The position numbers and the translations under genes are program-made. A stretch of 64,000 nucleotides of DNA from JAIBJN01 sp963811635 (GTDB lineage: Bacteria; Actinomycetota; Thermoleophilia; Gaiellales; Gaiellaceae): the NCBI GenBank assembly GCA_963811635.1, contig CAWESB010000006.1:107048-171047 (forward strand), given 5' to 3'. This document shows, one piece after another, positions 8,145 to 16,106 of the stretch. Each line of letters opens with the position of its first letter. The first letter of the stretch is position 1. The notes under the pieces are model-generated. The model had not been told where the DNA came from. It was given only the letters and a program-made list of their open reading frames with translations, and did not search any database.

Positions 8145-10256
8145 CTACCGGCGGATGCGCCACGTGTCCGTCGCCGGTGTCGGATCGACGTTGCCGTTTT
8201 TGTCGATCGCCCGGACGGCAAACCGGTGCATCCCCGGCGCCAGCCCGGAGTAGAGCTTCGGGGACGAGCAGGCGACCCACGGGCCGTACATGTGCCGGCA
8301 TCGGAACGTGGAGCCGGGCTCGTTGGAGACGAACCGGAACGTCGCCCGGCGGTTCGTCGTCGAGGCCGGCGGCCGCTGGATGATGGTCGTCTCCGGCGCG
8401 ATGTGATCCATGGCGATGTTCAGCGAGTTGTTCAGGTTCAGCCGGCCGCCGCTCGAGACGTGCTTCGTGAGCGCCGTCTTCTTGTCGACCCCTTTCAGGA
8501 GCGCGTTCTTGAGCTTCTGCGGGGTCATCGCCGGCTCCGCCGCGAGGAGCAGCGCCGCGGCGCCGGCGACGTGCGGCGTCGCCATCGAGGTGCCGGCGAA
8601 GGACTCGTAATCCTCGCCGTTGGGCTGGAGGCACTTGACGACGACGTCGTCGACGTGCGCGCCGTCGTCCACGACCGTGTTGTCCGTGTGCACGAGGAAG
8701 CGGATGTACGCGGTCCCCATGCCGTCGAGGCTGGAGAGGTCGTCGGTGACGGCCTCGAAGCCGCCGCCCGTGCTGCCGAAGTAGAACGAGATCTCGGTCC
8801 ACGGCCCGGCGGTGCCGGTGGCGCGCTCGATCGCAAACCAGTCGAAGACGTTGCCCGTGCTCAGGTTGAAGTCCCGCATCAGCAGCTCGAGGTTGTAGTC
8901 CACGAGACAGCCTGTCCGGCCCGTCAGGTTCAGGGCGGCGCTGTTGCGGATCGTGTAGTTCCTGTTGTTCGAGTAGTTGCCGCCGGGCGAGTCGGTCATG
9001 CTGGAAGTGCCCGACTCCGAGAGCTCGTCTGTCCACTGCCAGGCGCCCGTGCCGCCGGCCTGCGTCCAGTTGTCGAAGTTGGCCTCGAGATCGTCGGAGA
9101 AGACGTTCGACCACTGCGGGAGCGAGCTGAGGATGTCGACGCCCGGCGCTCCGAGGTGTACCGCGGACCTGCCGCGGTTCGAGAAGCCCGCGAGCGCGTC
9201 GAGCTTGCCCGTCGCGGCGACGCAGACGAGGTTCGTGGCGCCGGCGCCGTAGGGCGCGGGCCGCCAGTACTCGCACGGGTAGGCGTTCGTCGCGGCCGTG
9301 TTCTTGTTGAGGACGTGTCCGGAGTTGCCGGCGGCGAAGACGAAGAGCGTGTTCTTGCAGGCCTGCGATTTGATCGCGTTGCTGATCGCCGTCGACTTGC
9401 CCGAGCCGCCGAAGCTGCCGTTCACGACGTCGGCGCCGTTCGCACACGCGTACTTGATCGAGTTGAGAATCGCCGAGCCGGGGAGTTCCCCGTAGGCGTT
9501 GGCCGCGCGCACCGGCATGATCGAGACGTCCCAGTTGACGCCGGCGATGTCGTCAGTGTTGTTGCCCTCGGCGCCGATCGTCCCGGCGACGTGCGTACCG
9601 TGGCCGTTGGCGTCGAGCGGCGCGTTGTCGTTCTGGATGAAGTCCCAGCCGCGGACGTCGTCGATCCGGCCGTTGAGGTCGTCGTCGATGCTGTTCCCGG
9701 GGATCTCGTCGCCGTTCACCCAGATGTTGTCGTTCAACTCCGGGTGGTCGTACGCCACCCCGCTGTCGATGACTGCGACGACAACGTCCGAGCTGCCGGT
9801 CTCGGTGTCCCAGGCCTCGGGCGCGTCGATGTCGTGGTCGCCGACCGGGTCGTGCAGGCCCCAGAGCTGGTTGAAATCCGCGTCGTTCGGGATGCCCGTG
9901 AGGTGGTAGAGGTAGTTCGGCTCGGCGAAGTCGACGCTCGGGTCGCGCTCGAGCGAGGCGACGGCCGCCTGCACCGACGCCCCGCCGCGGAGGCGGACGA
10001 GCGTCAGGCCCGGCTGGCCGAGGGCGCGGACGGCGTGGGCGCCGCGCGCCGAGAGGGCCCTCGCCCGGCTCGCGACGGAGACGCCGGAGCGGAACTGGAC
10101 GACGACCTGGCCGGGGACGAACTCGGCATCGGCGGCGTTCGCGCCACGGTGGAGCTTGCCGTCACCGGCAAGGGTGCGCGCGCTCGCGCTCGACGCGCCC
10201 GCGAGCAGCGCAACGAGCGCCGCAAAGAGCGCAAGCCGCATGAAGGACGACCCCAT
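8145..10256 (-). CDS. Secreted subtilisin-like serine protease (S8) with inserted domain
   Basis: Exported subtilase, 703 aa, with a signal peptide (about 1-26, ending SASA). A short propeptide-like region (ADAEFVPGQVVVQFRSG) precedes the catalytic domain. Triad: D164 (VIDSGVAYDHPEL), H219 (NGHGTHVAGT) and S557 (FAGTSMATPHVAGAA), with oxyanion N311 (FAAGNSGH). About 160 residues (roughly 384-542, Trp/Asn/Asp-rich, ending TVVDDGAHVDDVVVK) are inserted before the catalytic Ser and look like an extracellular beta-sandwich. The C-terminal region (APETTIIQRPP onward) resembles a bacterial Ig-like module. A second in-frame ATG at 10241 is an alternative start. Confidence 0.93.
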   Translation of the reverse strand: MGSSFMRLALFAALVALLAGASSASARTLAGDGKLHRGANAADAEFVPGQVVVQFRSGVSVASRARALSARGAHAVRALGQPGLTLVRLRGGASVQAAVASLERDPSVDFAEPNYLYHLTGIPNDADFNQLWGLHDPVGDHDIDAPEAWDTETGSSDVVVAVIDSGVAYDHPELNDNIWVNGDEIPGNSIDDDLNGRIDDVRGWDFIQNDNAPLDANGHGTHVAGTIGAEGNNTDDIAGVNWDVSIMPVRAANAYGELPGSAILNSIKYACANGADVVNGSFGGSGKSTAISNAIKSQACKNTLFVFAAGNSGHVLNKNTAATNAYPCEYWRPAPYGAGATNLVCVAATGKLDALAGFSNRGRSAVHLGAPGVDILSSLPQWSNVFSDDLEANFDNWTQAGGTGAWQWTDELSESGTSSMTDSPGGNYSNNRNYTIRNSAALNLTGRTGCLVDYNLELLMRDFNLSTGNVFDWFAIERATGTAGPWTEISFYFGSTGGGFEAVTDDLSSLDGMGTAYIRFLVHTDNTVVDDGAHVDDVVVKCLQPNGEDYESFAGTSMATPHVAGAAALLLAAEPAMTPQKLKNALLKGVDKKTALTKHVSSGGRLNLNNSLNIAMDHIAPETTIIQRPPASTTNRRATFRFVSNEPGSTFRCRHMYGPWVACSSPKLYSGLAPGMHRFAVRAIDKNGNVDPTPATDTWRIRR

Positions 10257-10303
10257 CGAATTGATCTTGCATCGCGGCGCGACAAAACGGAAGGGGTGGG
10301 GAG

Positions 10304-11536
10304 CTAATTCACCCTTCCGAGGAGCACGCAGCCGTTGTGGCCGCCGAGCCCCATCGCGTTCGAGAGCGCGACGCGGATCTTCGCCTCCCGCGCCTCGTTC
10401 GGCACGTAGTCGAGATCGAGGTCGGGATCGGGGTTCTCGTAGTTGATGGTCGGCGGGATCTTCTCCTCGTGGATGGCGAGCGCGCAGGCCACCGCCTCGA
10501 TCGCGCCGGCCGCGCCGAACATGTGCCCCAGCATCGACTTGGTCGAGGAGATGGCCATCTCATAGGAGTGGTCGCCGAAGACCTCCTTGATCGCCTGGGT
10601 CTCGGCGAGGTCGCCGAGCGGCGTCCCGGTTCCGTGCGCGTTGACGTAGTCGACCTGGTCGGGCGAGACCCCGGACCGCTGGAGGGCCGCGCGCATCATG
10701 GCGACGACGCCGCCGAACTCCGGGTCGGGCTGGAGCATGTGGTGGGCATCGTTGGAGGCTCCGTAGCCGAGCACCTCCGCGTAGATCGTCGCGCCCCGCG
10801 CCCGGGCGGCCTCGAGCTCTTCCAGCACCATGATCGCGGCGCCCTCCCCCATGACGAATCCCTCCCTGAGCGCGTCGAAGGGGCGGGCCGCGCTCCGCGG
10901 GTCGCCGTTTCCGGCGGCGAGCCCGCGCATGGTGCAAAAGCCCGCAAGGATGAGCGGGTGGATGCAGCCCTCGGTCCCTCCGGCGAGGATGACGTCGGCG
11001 TCGCCGTGTCGGACGAGCTCGGCGCCCTCGCCGATCGCGTGCGAGCCGGTGGCGCAGGCGGAGACGACGGCGTAGTTGGGTCCCCGCATCCCCAGCTCGA
11101 TCGCGATCTGCCCGCTCGCGGAGTCGACGAGGACGTTGGCGAGGAACGTCGGCGAGACCCGGTCCGGCCCTCGCTCGCGCAGGACGTCGTGCTGGCGCAT
11201 CAGCTCGTTGAAACCGCCGATGCAGTTCCCCACGACCACGCCGACGCGCTCGGGGTCGAAGCCGTTCAGGTTGGCGTCCTCGGCCGCCTCCTTCGCGGCA
11301 GAGAGGGCGAAGAGGACGTTGCGGTCGAGCTTGCGCAGCTCCTTGGGCGCCGCCGCGCCGCTCGGGTCGTAGTCGTCCTTGACCTCGGCGGCGATCTGAA
11401 CCGGGAACGGGCTCGGGTCGAACGCCTTGATCCGGTCGACGCCGCTCTCGCCCGCGAGTAGGCGAGCCCACGTCGTCCGCAGGTCGTTCCCCAGGGGCGT
11501 GACCGCCCCCATGCCGGTGATCACCACGCGTCGCAT
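10304..11536 (-). CDS. fabF: Beta-ketoacyl-[ACP] synthase II
   Basis: Condensing enzyme of fatty-acid chain elongation, 410 aa. The N-terminus is MRRVVITGMGAVTPLGNDL. The active-site Cys lies in VVSACATGSHAIGEGAEL and the two histidines in NAHGTGTPLGD and SMLGHMFGAAGAIEA. The terminal motif is SNAMGLGGHNGCVLL. It starts at ATG 11536, back to back with the divergent ligase gene 24 bp away. It stands alone: no acyl carrier protein, fabD or fabG gene is adjacent, so it could serve general fatty-acid synthesis or a dispersed pathway. Full length with no missing catalytic residue. Confidence 0.95.
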   Translation of the reverse strand: MRRVVITGMGAVTPLGNDLRTTWARLLAGESGVDRIKAFDPSPFPVQIAAEVKDDYDPSGAAAPKELRKLDRNVLFALSAAKEAAEDANLNGFDPERVGVVVGNCIGGFNELMRQHDVLRERGPDRVSPTFLANVLVDSASGQIAIELGMRGPNYAVVSACATGSHAIGEGAELVRHGDADVILAGGTEGCIHPLILAGFCTMRGLAAGNGDPRSAARPFDALREGFVMGEGAAIMVLEELEAARARGATIYAEVLGYGASNDAHHMLQPDPEFGGVVAMMRAALQRSGVSPDQVDYVNAHGTGTPLGDLAETQAIKEVFGDHSYEMAISSTKSMLGHMFGAAGAIEAVACALAIHEEKIPPTINYENPDPDLDLDYVPNEAREAKIRVALSNAMGLGGHNGCVLLGRVN

Positions 11537-11560
11537 CTCGTTTAGCGTTAGACGCGCGAG

Positions 11561-12580
11561 ATGGCCTCCGAGGTTGCGCCCCCGAAGAAATTGCCCTTCC
11601 CGCCCATGGAGGCGGAGCTCGTCGACGAGCTCCCGCAGGGCGAGTGGCAGTACGAGCCCAAGTGGGACGGCTTCCGCGGGATCGCCGAGAACCTGGACGG
11701 CGAATTCCACCTGTGGAGCCGCAACGCCCGGCCGCTGCTGCGCTACTTCCCGGAGCTGGCCGAGCTCGGCGAGCGGCTGCCGCCGAAGTCGGCGGTGGAC
11801 GGCGAGATCGTCGTCGAGCGCGACGGCGCCCTCGACTTCGACGCCCTGCAGATGCGGCTCCATCCGGCCGAGAGCCGCGTGCAGAGGCTGTCGGCCGAGA
11901 TCCCGGCCGGTTTCGTCTGCTTCGACGTGCTGCTCTGGGACGGCGAGGACTTCCACGGCAGGCCCTTCGAGGAGCGGCGGGCGAAGGTGGAGACCCTGCC
12001 GTTCGACGTCTCGCCCTCGACCCGCGACGCCAAGGAGGCGGCCCACTGGCTCGAGCGCCTCGAGGTCGCGGGCTTCGACGGCGTCATCGCCAAGCGCCTC
12101 GGGATGGCGTACCTGCCCGGCTCGCGCGAGGCGGTGCAGAAGGTGAAGGGCGAGAAGACCGCCGACTGCGTCGTCATGGGCGTGACGTGGAGCGAGAAGG
12201 GCACCGGGATCGCGAGCCTCTTCCTCGGGCTCTACGACAAGGACAAGCTCATCCCGGTCGGCTCGGCCCCGGCGAGCGGGAAGAAGCGCGCCGAGATCCT
12301 CGAGCGCGTCGAGCCGCTCCTCGGCTCGAATCCCGAGCGCCTGCCGCGCGGCGCGCCGAGTCGCTGGAAGCCGAAGGCCGACCTTCTCGAATGGAGCCCC
12401 ATCTCCCCCGAGCTCGTGGTCGAGGTGCGTTACGACAAGTGGCAGAAGGGCCGCTTCCGCCACAACTCCCGCTTCCTCCGCTTCCGCCCCGACAAGGACC
12501 CGGACCAGTGCACGGTCGCACAGGTCCGGCCCCGCCCGAAGAAGGGCGACCCCACGGTGCCGGGGCTACTGGGCCGCTGA
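11561..12580 (+). CDS. ligC: ATP-dependent DNA ligase (LigC-type)
   Basis: Single-protein ATP-dependent ligase, 339 aa. The nucleotidyl-transfer Lys is K34 in QYEPKWDGFRG (motif I). The remaining motifs are visible: DGEIVVE (motif III), FVCFDVLLWDGED (IIIa), FDGVIAKR (IV) and the VQKVKGEKTADCVVMG region (V). A C-terminal OB-fold follows, including SPELVVEVRYDKWQKGRFRH. This architecture matches actinobacterial LigC enzymes, which act in repair alongside the NAD-dependent replicative ligase. No Ku or polymerase domain is fused or adjacent. Start ATG 11561, divergent from fabF. Confidence 0.92.
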   Translation: MASEVAPPKKLPFPPMEAELVDELPQGEWQYEPKWDGFRGIAENLDGEFHLWSRNARPLLRYFPELAELGERLPPKSAVDGEIVVERDGALDFDALQMRLHPAESRVQRLSAEIPAGFVCFDVLLWDGEDFHGRPFEERRAKVETLPFDVSPSTRDAKEAAHWLERLEVAGFDGVIAKRLGMAYLPGSREAVQKVKGEKTADCVVMGVTWSEKGTGIASLFLGLYDKDKLIPVGSAPASGKKRAEILERVEPLLGSNPERLPRGAPSRWKPKADLLEWSPISPELVVEVRYDKWQKGRFRHNSRFLRFRPDKDPDQCTVAQVRPRPKKGDPTVPGLLGR

Positions 12581-12740
12581 CCACGGCGAATCCCCCTTCG
12601 AGGGGACGGCGCACTTGCACGCCGTAGGCATGATGGGGGTGCCGGCTCCCCTCACATATCCCCCGGCGTCTGGCGAATGCCCGTTTCGGTCGTGCGGCTC
12701 CTAACCCACCGAGGCGGGCTTCGTCTTGTGTGGAGTCGGG

Positions 12741-12767
12741 TTGACCGGGAAAAGACGCTGGTACCAT
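12741..12767 (+). promoter_or_regulatory. Probable promoter of the tRNA-Ser genes
   Basis: TTGACC (12741-12746) and TACCAT (12762-12767) are separated by 15 bases and lie just upstream of the first tRNA-Ser. The -35 is a good match. The spacing is short, so the exact -10 is uncertain. Confidence 0.4.
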
Positions 12768-12777
12768 GGCCCGGCAC

Positions 12778-12868
12778 GGAGAAGTGGCCGAGTGGCTGAA
12801 GGCGGCGCCCTGCTAAGGCGTTAGGGGGGTGAATTCCTCCCTCGAGGGTTCGAATCCCTCCTTCTCCG
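12778..12868 (+). tRNA. tRNA-Ser (anticodon GCT)
   Basis: GGAGAAG pairs with CTTCTCC to form the acceptor stem, with discriminator G. The anticodon loop reads CTGCTAA (GCT). A long variable arm follows, then the T arm GAGGG TTCGAAT CCCTC. The 91-base length is normal for serine. CCA is not encoded. Confidence 0.95.
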
Positions 12869-12896
12869 CTCCGCAGAGCGCTCGCACCAGTTCGAC

Positions 12897-12985
12897 GGAG
12901 GGGTGGCAGAGCGGACGAATGCGGCGGTCTCGAAAACCGTTATCCGTCGTTAGGCGGATCGAGGGTTCGAATCCCTCCCCCTCCG
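12897..12985 (+). tRNA. tRNA-Ser (anticodon CGA)
   Basis: Acceptor GGAGGGG/CCCCTCC with discriminator G. The anticodon loop is CTCGAAA (CGA) on a CGGT/ACCG stem. A long variable arm and T arm GAGGG TTCGAAT CCCTC follow. It lies 28 bases after the GCT serine tRNA and is probably cotranscribed with it. CCA is not encoded. Confidence 0.95.
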
Positions 12986-13080
12986 CTTTCTCCTGTCGTC
13001 TCGAGAACCGCCTCGGCCGCGCGCTGCCGGCAGGAGAACTGGGAGGAGCCTCCGGGGCGAAGCGGCGGGGGGATGCAGAG

Positions 13081-13536
13081 CTGGCTGCGCCGCCACGACG
13101 AGCACGAAGACGACCAGCGCCCCTTCGCCTGGCCCTTCCGGTTGGGCTGGCCGTCGTCGCGCTCGCGGCGGCCGGATGCGGCGACGGCAACGACGAGGCT
13201 GCAGGCCTGCCGAAGCTAATCGCGACCGTAGGATCCGCCGACGCTCCGGATGCCTACGAGATCCACCTCACAACCGAGGATGGGGCCGAGGTCACCACCG
13301 TCCTTCCGCCCGGCGAATACCGGCTCGAGATCAACGACCTGTCCACCATCCACAACTTCCATCTGGCCGCGCGGCGCGAGGGGGTCGACGTGGCCACCGA
13401 GGTCCCAGGCACGGGGAGGAAGACAAGCATCGTGCGGCTCCAGGAGCCGGAGGCGTACATCTACTTCTGCGACGCGCACCCGGACAGGATGCAGGTGACC
13501 TTCAGCATCCACGACCGGATACGGACGCAGAACTAG
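13081..13536 (+). CDS. Cupredoxin-like lipoprotein
   Basis: Exported blue-copper-like protein. A hydrophobic stretch ends in the lipobox ALAAAGC, and a beta-rich domain follows. Type-1 copper ligands fit H in STIHNFHL and C, H and M in the block YFCDAHPDRMQ, the C-xx-H-xxx-M spacing of plastocyanin-like domains. It would carry electrons at the outer membrane face. The start is unclear. The lipobox frame has no ATG, GTG or TTG nearby, so CTG at 13081 is used. An ATG at 13073 with a G-rich site reads MQSWLRRHDEHEDD in another frame and would need a frameshift. Confidence 0.75.
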   Translation: MAAPPRRARRRPAPLRLALPVGLAVVALAAAGCGDGNDEAAGLPKLIATVGSADAPDAYEIHLTTEDGAEVTTVLPPGEYRLEINDLSTIHNFHLAARREGVDVATEVPGTGRKTSIVRLQEPEAYIYFCDAHPDRMQVTFSIHDRIRTQN

Positions 13537-13563
13537 ACATCAAACTGGCGGCCCCTCGGCGGG

Positions 13564-13995
13564 CTACTCGGCCGTGTGCAGCAGGTTCTCGACGCCCTGG
13601 ACGCCGTGCACCTTGCTGACCTTCTGCTCGAGCTCCTCTACGAGGTCGGACGACTCGACCTGGCCCCGCAGGACGACGACGCCGTTCTCGGCGTTCACGT
13701 TGATCTGGCCCTTCGGGATCGAATGGTCGCGGAACACTTCGCTCTCGACCTTTTGGACGAGCGTCGCGTCGTTCGGCTGCGGCTTGGGCTCCTCCTCGCG
13801 GTGCGCGGCCTTGATTCGCACGGCGCGCAGGTCCGAGGCCACGCGGTGCCCGAGCCAGCGCGCTCGTTTGCCGAGATGTCGGGCGGAGGCGGCCGCCCGG
13901 TCGGCCGTGACGTGCCGGCGCCGCCTGCCGCCCTGTGGGTCGAAGAAATACGCGAGCGCCGCTCCCACGGCGGTGAAGAGTACAAAGCGTCTCAT
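13564..13995 (-). CDS. BON domain protein with N-terminal membrane segment
   Basis: 143 aa, started at ATG 13995 behind GGGAGGATC; an upstream in-frame start lacks this site. The N-terminus is MRRFVLFTAVGAALAYFFDP, a short membrane anchor, followed by a basic stretch (GGRRRRHVT). The C-terminal half is a BON domain with alternating strands (GQINVNAENGVVVLRGQVES and KVHGVQGVENLL). BON domains bind phospholipid surfaces or other macromolecules, often in envelope stress proteins. It is convergent with the cupredoxin gene and divergent from the next small gene. Confidence 0.82.
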   Translation of the reverse strand: MRRFVLFTAVGAALAYFFDPQGGRRRRHVTADRAAASARHLGKRARWLGHRVASDLRAVRIKAAHREEEPKPQPNDATLVQKVESEVFRDHSIPKGQINVNAENGVVVLRGQVESSDLVEELEQKVSKVHGVQGVENLLHTAE

Positions 13996-14074
13996 GATCC
14001 TCCCTTGGTCTCTCCCTCGACGGCTACCCGTCGGAGTGGAGGCGAAACGTCGACGCGGTAGGTTCGGCGCGTCG

Positions 14075-14080
14075 TAGACT
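14075..14080 (+). promoter_or_regulatory. -10 hexamer of probable leaderless promoter
   Basis: TAGACT lies 6 bases before the ATG at 14087. The spacing places the transcription start at the start codon. No ribosome site is seen. Confidence 0.45.
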
Positions 14081-14086
14081 GGACGC

Positions 14087-14395
14087 ATGGTGGTGCTCGT
14101 CGAGGATGCTCACGTAGCTGCCGGCACGCCGGCGAGGAGCCTCGATGACGTGCTCCAGCGTGTAAACCGCATCCGCACCGAGCACGGCGTCGACCCGCTC
14201 TACGAGCTCCCCGCCGCCTGCACGGCCTGGGACGACGGGGGCTGCGTGCTCGAGCGCGCGTTCGAGGACCTCGGCGTAGTCGTCGTCGACTACGCGCGAG
14301 CCTACGGACGAGACCTGGAGTTCAAACACGGCCTGGGCGGCTTCATCTGCGACTTCGACGCCGGCCGCTATCCGGAGTTGCTCGGCGGCCGCTAG
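14087..14395 (+). CDS. Conserved-looking hypothetical protein
   Basis: I do not recognise this 102-residue soluble protein. It has no signal peptide or membrane segment. Two Cys occur in AACTAWDDGGCV and one in GGFICDFD. The acidic C-terminal part and periodic hydrophobics (FEDLGVVVVDYARAYG) look like a small alpha/beta fold. Coding is supported by regular codon use, a compact neighbourhood and a -10-like TAGACT ideally spaced for a leaderless message. It is divergent from the BON protein gene. No function can be assigned. Confidence 0.65.
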   Translation: MVVLVEDAHVAAGTPARSLDDVLQRVNRIRTEHGVDPLYELPAACTAWDDGGCVLERAFEDLGVVVVDYARAYGRDLEFKHGLGGFICDFDAGRYPELLGGR

Positions 14396-14410
14396 GGCGC
14401 GGCCGCAGGA

Positions 14411-14611
14411 TCATTCGGTCTTCGGACTGATGAGCACGATCTGCTCGTAGCGCACGAAGAGCTCTCTCCCGGCCTTCTGCAGCGGAACCCAGTCGCCCGC
14501 GTACCGGCCCTCGCGCTTGAGGAACAGCTCGAGCTCTCGGTCCACCGAGTTTTGCTCCTCGATCGGGATCGAGTAGTTCTGTCCGTTCGTCAGGGTCACT
14601 TCCAGATACAT
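14411..14611 (-). CDS. Small hypothetical protein
   Basis: A 66-residue soluble protein starting MYLEVTLTNGQNYSIPIEE. It has mixed beta/alpha character and a hydrophobic C-terminal strand ELFVRYEQIVLISPK. It has no Cys and no recognised motif. It lies just downstream of the cold-shock gene on the same strand (12-base gap), so it is probably cotranscribed with it. The composition is that of a real folded peptide and not of a shadow frame. Function unknown. Confidence 0.6.
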   Translation of the reverse strand: MYLEVTLTNGQNYSIPIEEQNSVDRELELFLKREGRYAGDWVPLQKAGRELFVRYEQIVLISPKTE

Positions 14612-14623
14612 GGGTTCCGACCG

Positions 14624-14851
14624 CTACCCTGCCCGCCCGCGCCGGCCCGACATTGCAGAGGCGACGACATTGATGGCCTCGTGGCCCATGCCGCCGTCAC
14701 GCCACTCGAACTCGACCCGCTCGCCTGCCGTCGCGAGCACGCTCTCGTCGAGGCTCGCTCGATGCACGAAGAGTGTGTCTCCGCCTCCGTCGGGCTCGAT
14801 AAGCCCGAATCCGCTCGCTCGGTTGAACCATTTGACAGCGCCATTCGCCAC
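14624..14851 (-). CDS. Cold-shock-domain protein
   Basis: Single CSD protein of about 75 aa that binds single-stranded RNA or DNA. It opens NGAVKWFNRASGFGLIEPDG, containing a variant RNP1 (SGFGLI), and has RNP2 DTLFVHRAS. GTG at 14851 is preferred because GAAAGGGTG lies at the right distance upstream and the family starts at this residue; an earlier GTG at 14860 would add three residues. Like some actinobacterial forms, the canonical Phe-rich RNP1 (GFGFI) has Leu at the fourth position. Confidence 0.9.
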   Translation of the reverse strand: MANGAVKWFNRASGFGLIEPDGGGDTLFVHRASLDESVLATAGERVEFEWRDGGMGHEAINVVASAMSGRRGRAG

Positions 14852-14879
14852 GAAGATCACCCTTTCTTCGGCCTCGGTG

Positions 14880-14906
14880 GGGCAGGCCCGTCCCGCGGGC
14901 CTGCCC
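14880..14906 (-). terminator. Hairpin downstream of the ABM-like gene
   Basis: GGGCAGGCCCG pairs perfectly with CGGGCCTGCCC around a five-base loop. It lies between the stop of the gene at 14923 and the cold-shock gene. No T-tract follows, so it is a weak intrinsic terminator or an mRNA-stabilising hairpin. Confidence 0.5.
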
Positions 14907-14922
14907 TGCCCGGGCTGGAGCT

Positions 14923-15240
14923 CTAGACGGCGGCGACTACGCCGTTCGTCTTCTGGGCAACGACCTCGCCGAAGGTGATCTTCGGCGCGTTGGGAAGTGC
15001 GCCCTCGAGCTGCTCGTCACGGATCCAGGTGGCCGCAATACGAGTCGACTCGTCGGCATGCTCCTGCGAGTCGAACAGGCTGATCGAGGTCATGACCCCG
15101 GTGCCCGCCTCGACCAGGTAGTAGCCGCTGAAGCCCGGCAACTTGCTCAGGCGGGGGATCAGTGCCTCGTTGACCTTCTTGGCGAGCTCGTCCCTGCGGG
15201 ACTCATCGACGCCGTCATAGCGCCCTACGGTTGCATGCAT
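14923..15240 (-). CDS. ABM-like dimeric alpha/beta-barrel protein
   Basis: 105 aa, started at ATG 15240, which has AGGAGAAGC seven bases upstream; the earlier GTG-type start would bury that site inside the gene. Pattern: MHATVGRYDGV (beta 1), a helix EALIPRLSKLPGF, SGYYLVEAGTGVMTSISLFDS and a helical segment with TRIAATWI. This is the ferredoxin-like fold of antibiotic-biosynthesis-monooxygenase-like proteins, often annotated as hypothetical. A similar protein is encoded at 40031-40333. Activity unknown; no cofactor motif is visible. Confidence 0.75.
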   Translation of the reverse strand: MHATVGRYDGVDESRRDELAKKVNEALIPRLSKLPGFSGYYLVEAGTGVMTSISLFDSQEHADESTRIAATWIRDEQLEGALPNAPKITFGEVVAQKTNGVVAAV

Positions 15241-15417
15241 GTGCTTCTCCTGACTCATAGAGAGGGTGGGAGCTCGGAATCGAGCTCTCCTTGAAGCACG
15301 TAGACCAGATGTGACAGTCGGAGAGGAACCTCGGAGCCTCAGCGGCTTCCGCGTCCAGGCCCCGCGCTTCCATCACCCTAGCAGCGACCCGGCCAAAGCA
15401 GAGTCCCGGCCTCCGTG

Positions 15418-15639
15418 CTACCGAGGATCGTCCGCGCTTTCGTCCGCGGCCTCGCCCGACTCCCGATCGAGCGAGCCTCCCTCGTTCTCCGAGTCGTCCT
15501 GCTGCTCGTCGGGCCCGCGAGGAGCGTCCGGGGACTTGTCTTCCTCCTCCGCGCCGGCCTCGGCTGCCCGCCAGTGGGCCTCTTCAGACCGGTCCCGATT
15601 CCGGTCGGCGCGCTCTCGCTCCTGCCTCTCCTCATTCAT
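15418..15639 (-). CDS. Small acidic, probably disordered protein
   Basis: A 73-residue frame from ATG 15639 with highly charged composition (NEERQERERADRNRD, then a Glu/Asp/Ser-rich tail). It has almost no hydrophobic residues, so it is probably intrinsically disordered. No family is recognised and no clear ribosome site precedes it. It could be a real stress-related hydrophilin-like protein or a chance frame. The antisense frame has a hydrophobic stretch but no better support. Confidence 0.4.
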   Translation of the reverse strand: MNEERQERERADRNRDRSEEAHWRAAEAGAEEEDKSPDAPRGPDEQQDDSENEGGSLDRESGEAADESADDPR

Positions 15640-15710
15640 CTGCTCGGAGGATAACGCGACCGGATCCAGCCGTTCGGCCGTCTCGCCGGCTCCGCAAAAC
15701 CCGAGCGCCG

Positions 15711-16067
15711 TCAGTCGGGCTCCCAGGCCAGCTCGACGACGTAGCCGTCCGGGTCCCGGCACTTGACGCTCACGTAGCCGGGCTCGTCCGACTGCTCGGC
15801 GATGGGGACGCCTTCCCGCTCGAGTCGCTCGCGGAAGGCGCGCACCTGCTCAGGGCTCTCGGCGCCGCCGAAAGCGAAGTGGAAGAAGCCCGGCAGGTCG
15901 ATGGGCTCGTCCGTCTCCTTGAGGGCGAGCGCGTAGCCGGCGGCGTCGAAGAGCATCAGCACGCCGTCGTCCATCCGCTCCGCGGGAACGGCGTCGAAGC
16001 CGAAGTAGCGCTCGTAGAAGCGGCGGGAGCGCTCCTCGTCGTGCACGGCCAGAGCCAGGTGCGCCAC
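15711..16067 (-). CDS. VOC family protein (glyoxalase-like)
   Basis: Single vicinal-oxygen-chelate module pair, 118 aa, complete. It opens MAHLALAVHDEERSRRFYERY with the metal-ligand His3, has FHFAFGGA in the middle, and ends VSVKCRDPDGYVVELAWEPD with the ligand Glu. Such proteins act as glyoxalase, dioxygenase or resistance enzymes; the substrate is unknown. GTG at 16067 is preceded by TAGGAT six bases upstream. It is divergent from the DUF2277 gene 39 bases away, which has a mirrored hexamer. Confidence 0.85.
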   Translation of the reverse strand: MAHLALAVHDEERSRRFYERYFGFDAVPAERMDDGVLMLFDAAGYALALKETDEPIDLPGFFHFAFGGAESPEQVRAFRERLEREGVPIAEQSDEPGYVSVKCRDPDGYVVELAWEPD

Positions 16068-16073
16068 GGCGGC

Positions 16074-16079
16074 ATCCTA
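16074..16079 (-). promoter_or_regulatory. -10 hexamer of probable leaderless promoter (VOC gene)
   Basis: Read on the minus strand, TAGGAT lies 6 bases before the GTG at 16067. The spacing suits a leaderless transcript. Confidence 0.45.
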
Positions 16080-16093
16080 GGCCCGCCTCTCGG

Positions 16094-16099
16094 TAGGCT
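16094..16099 (+). promoter_or_regulatory. -10 hexamer of probable leaderless promoter (DUF2277 gene)
   Basis: TAGGCT lies 7 bases before the ATG at 16107, mirroring the divergent hexamer at 16074-16079. Confidence 0.45.
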
Positions 16100-16106
16100 C
16101 AGGGGC

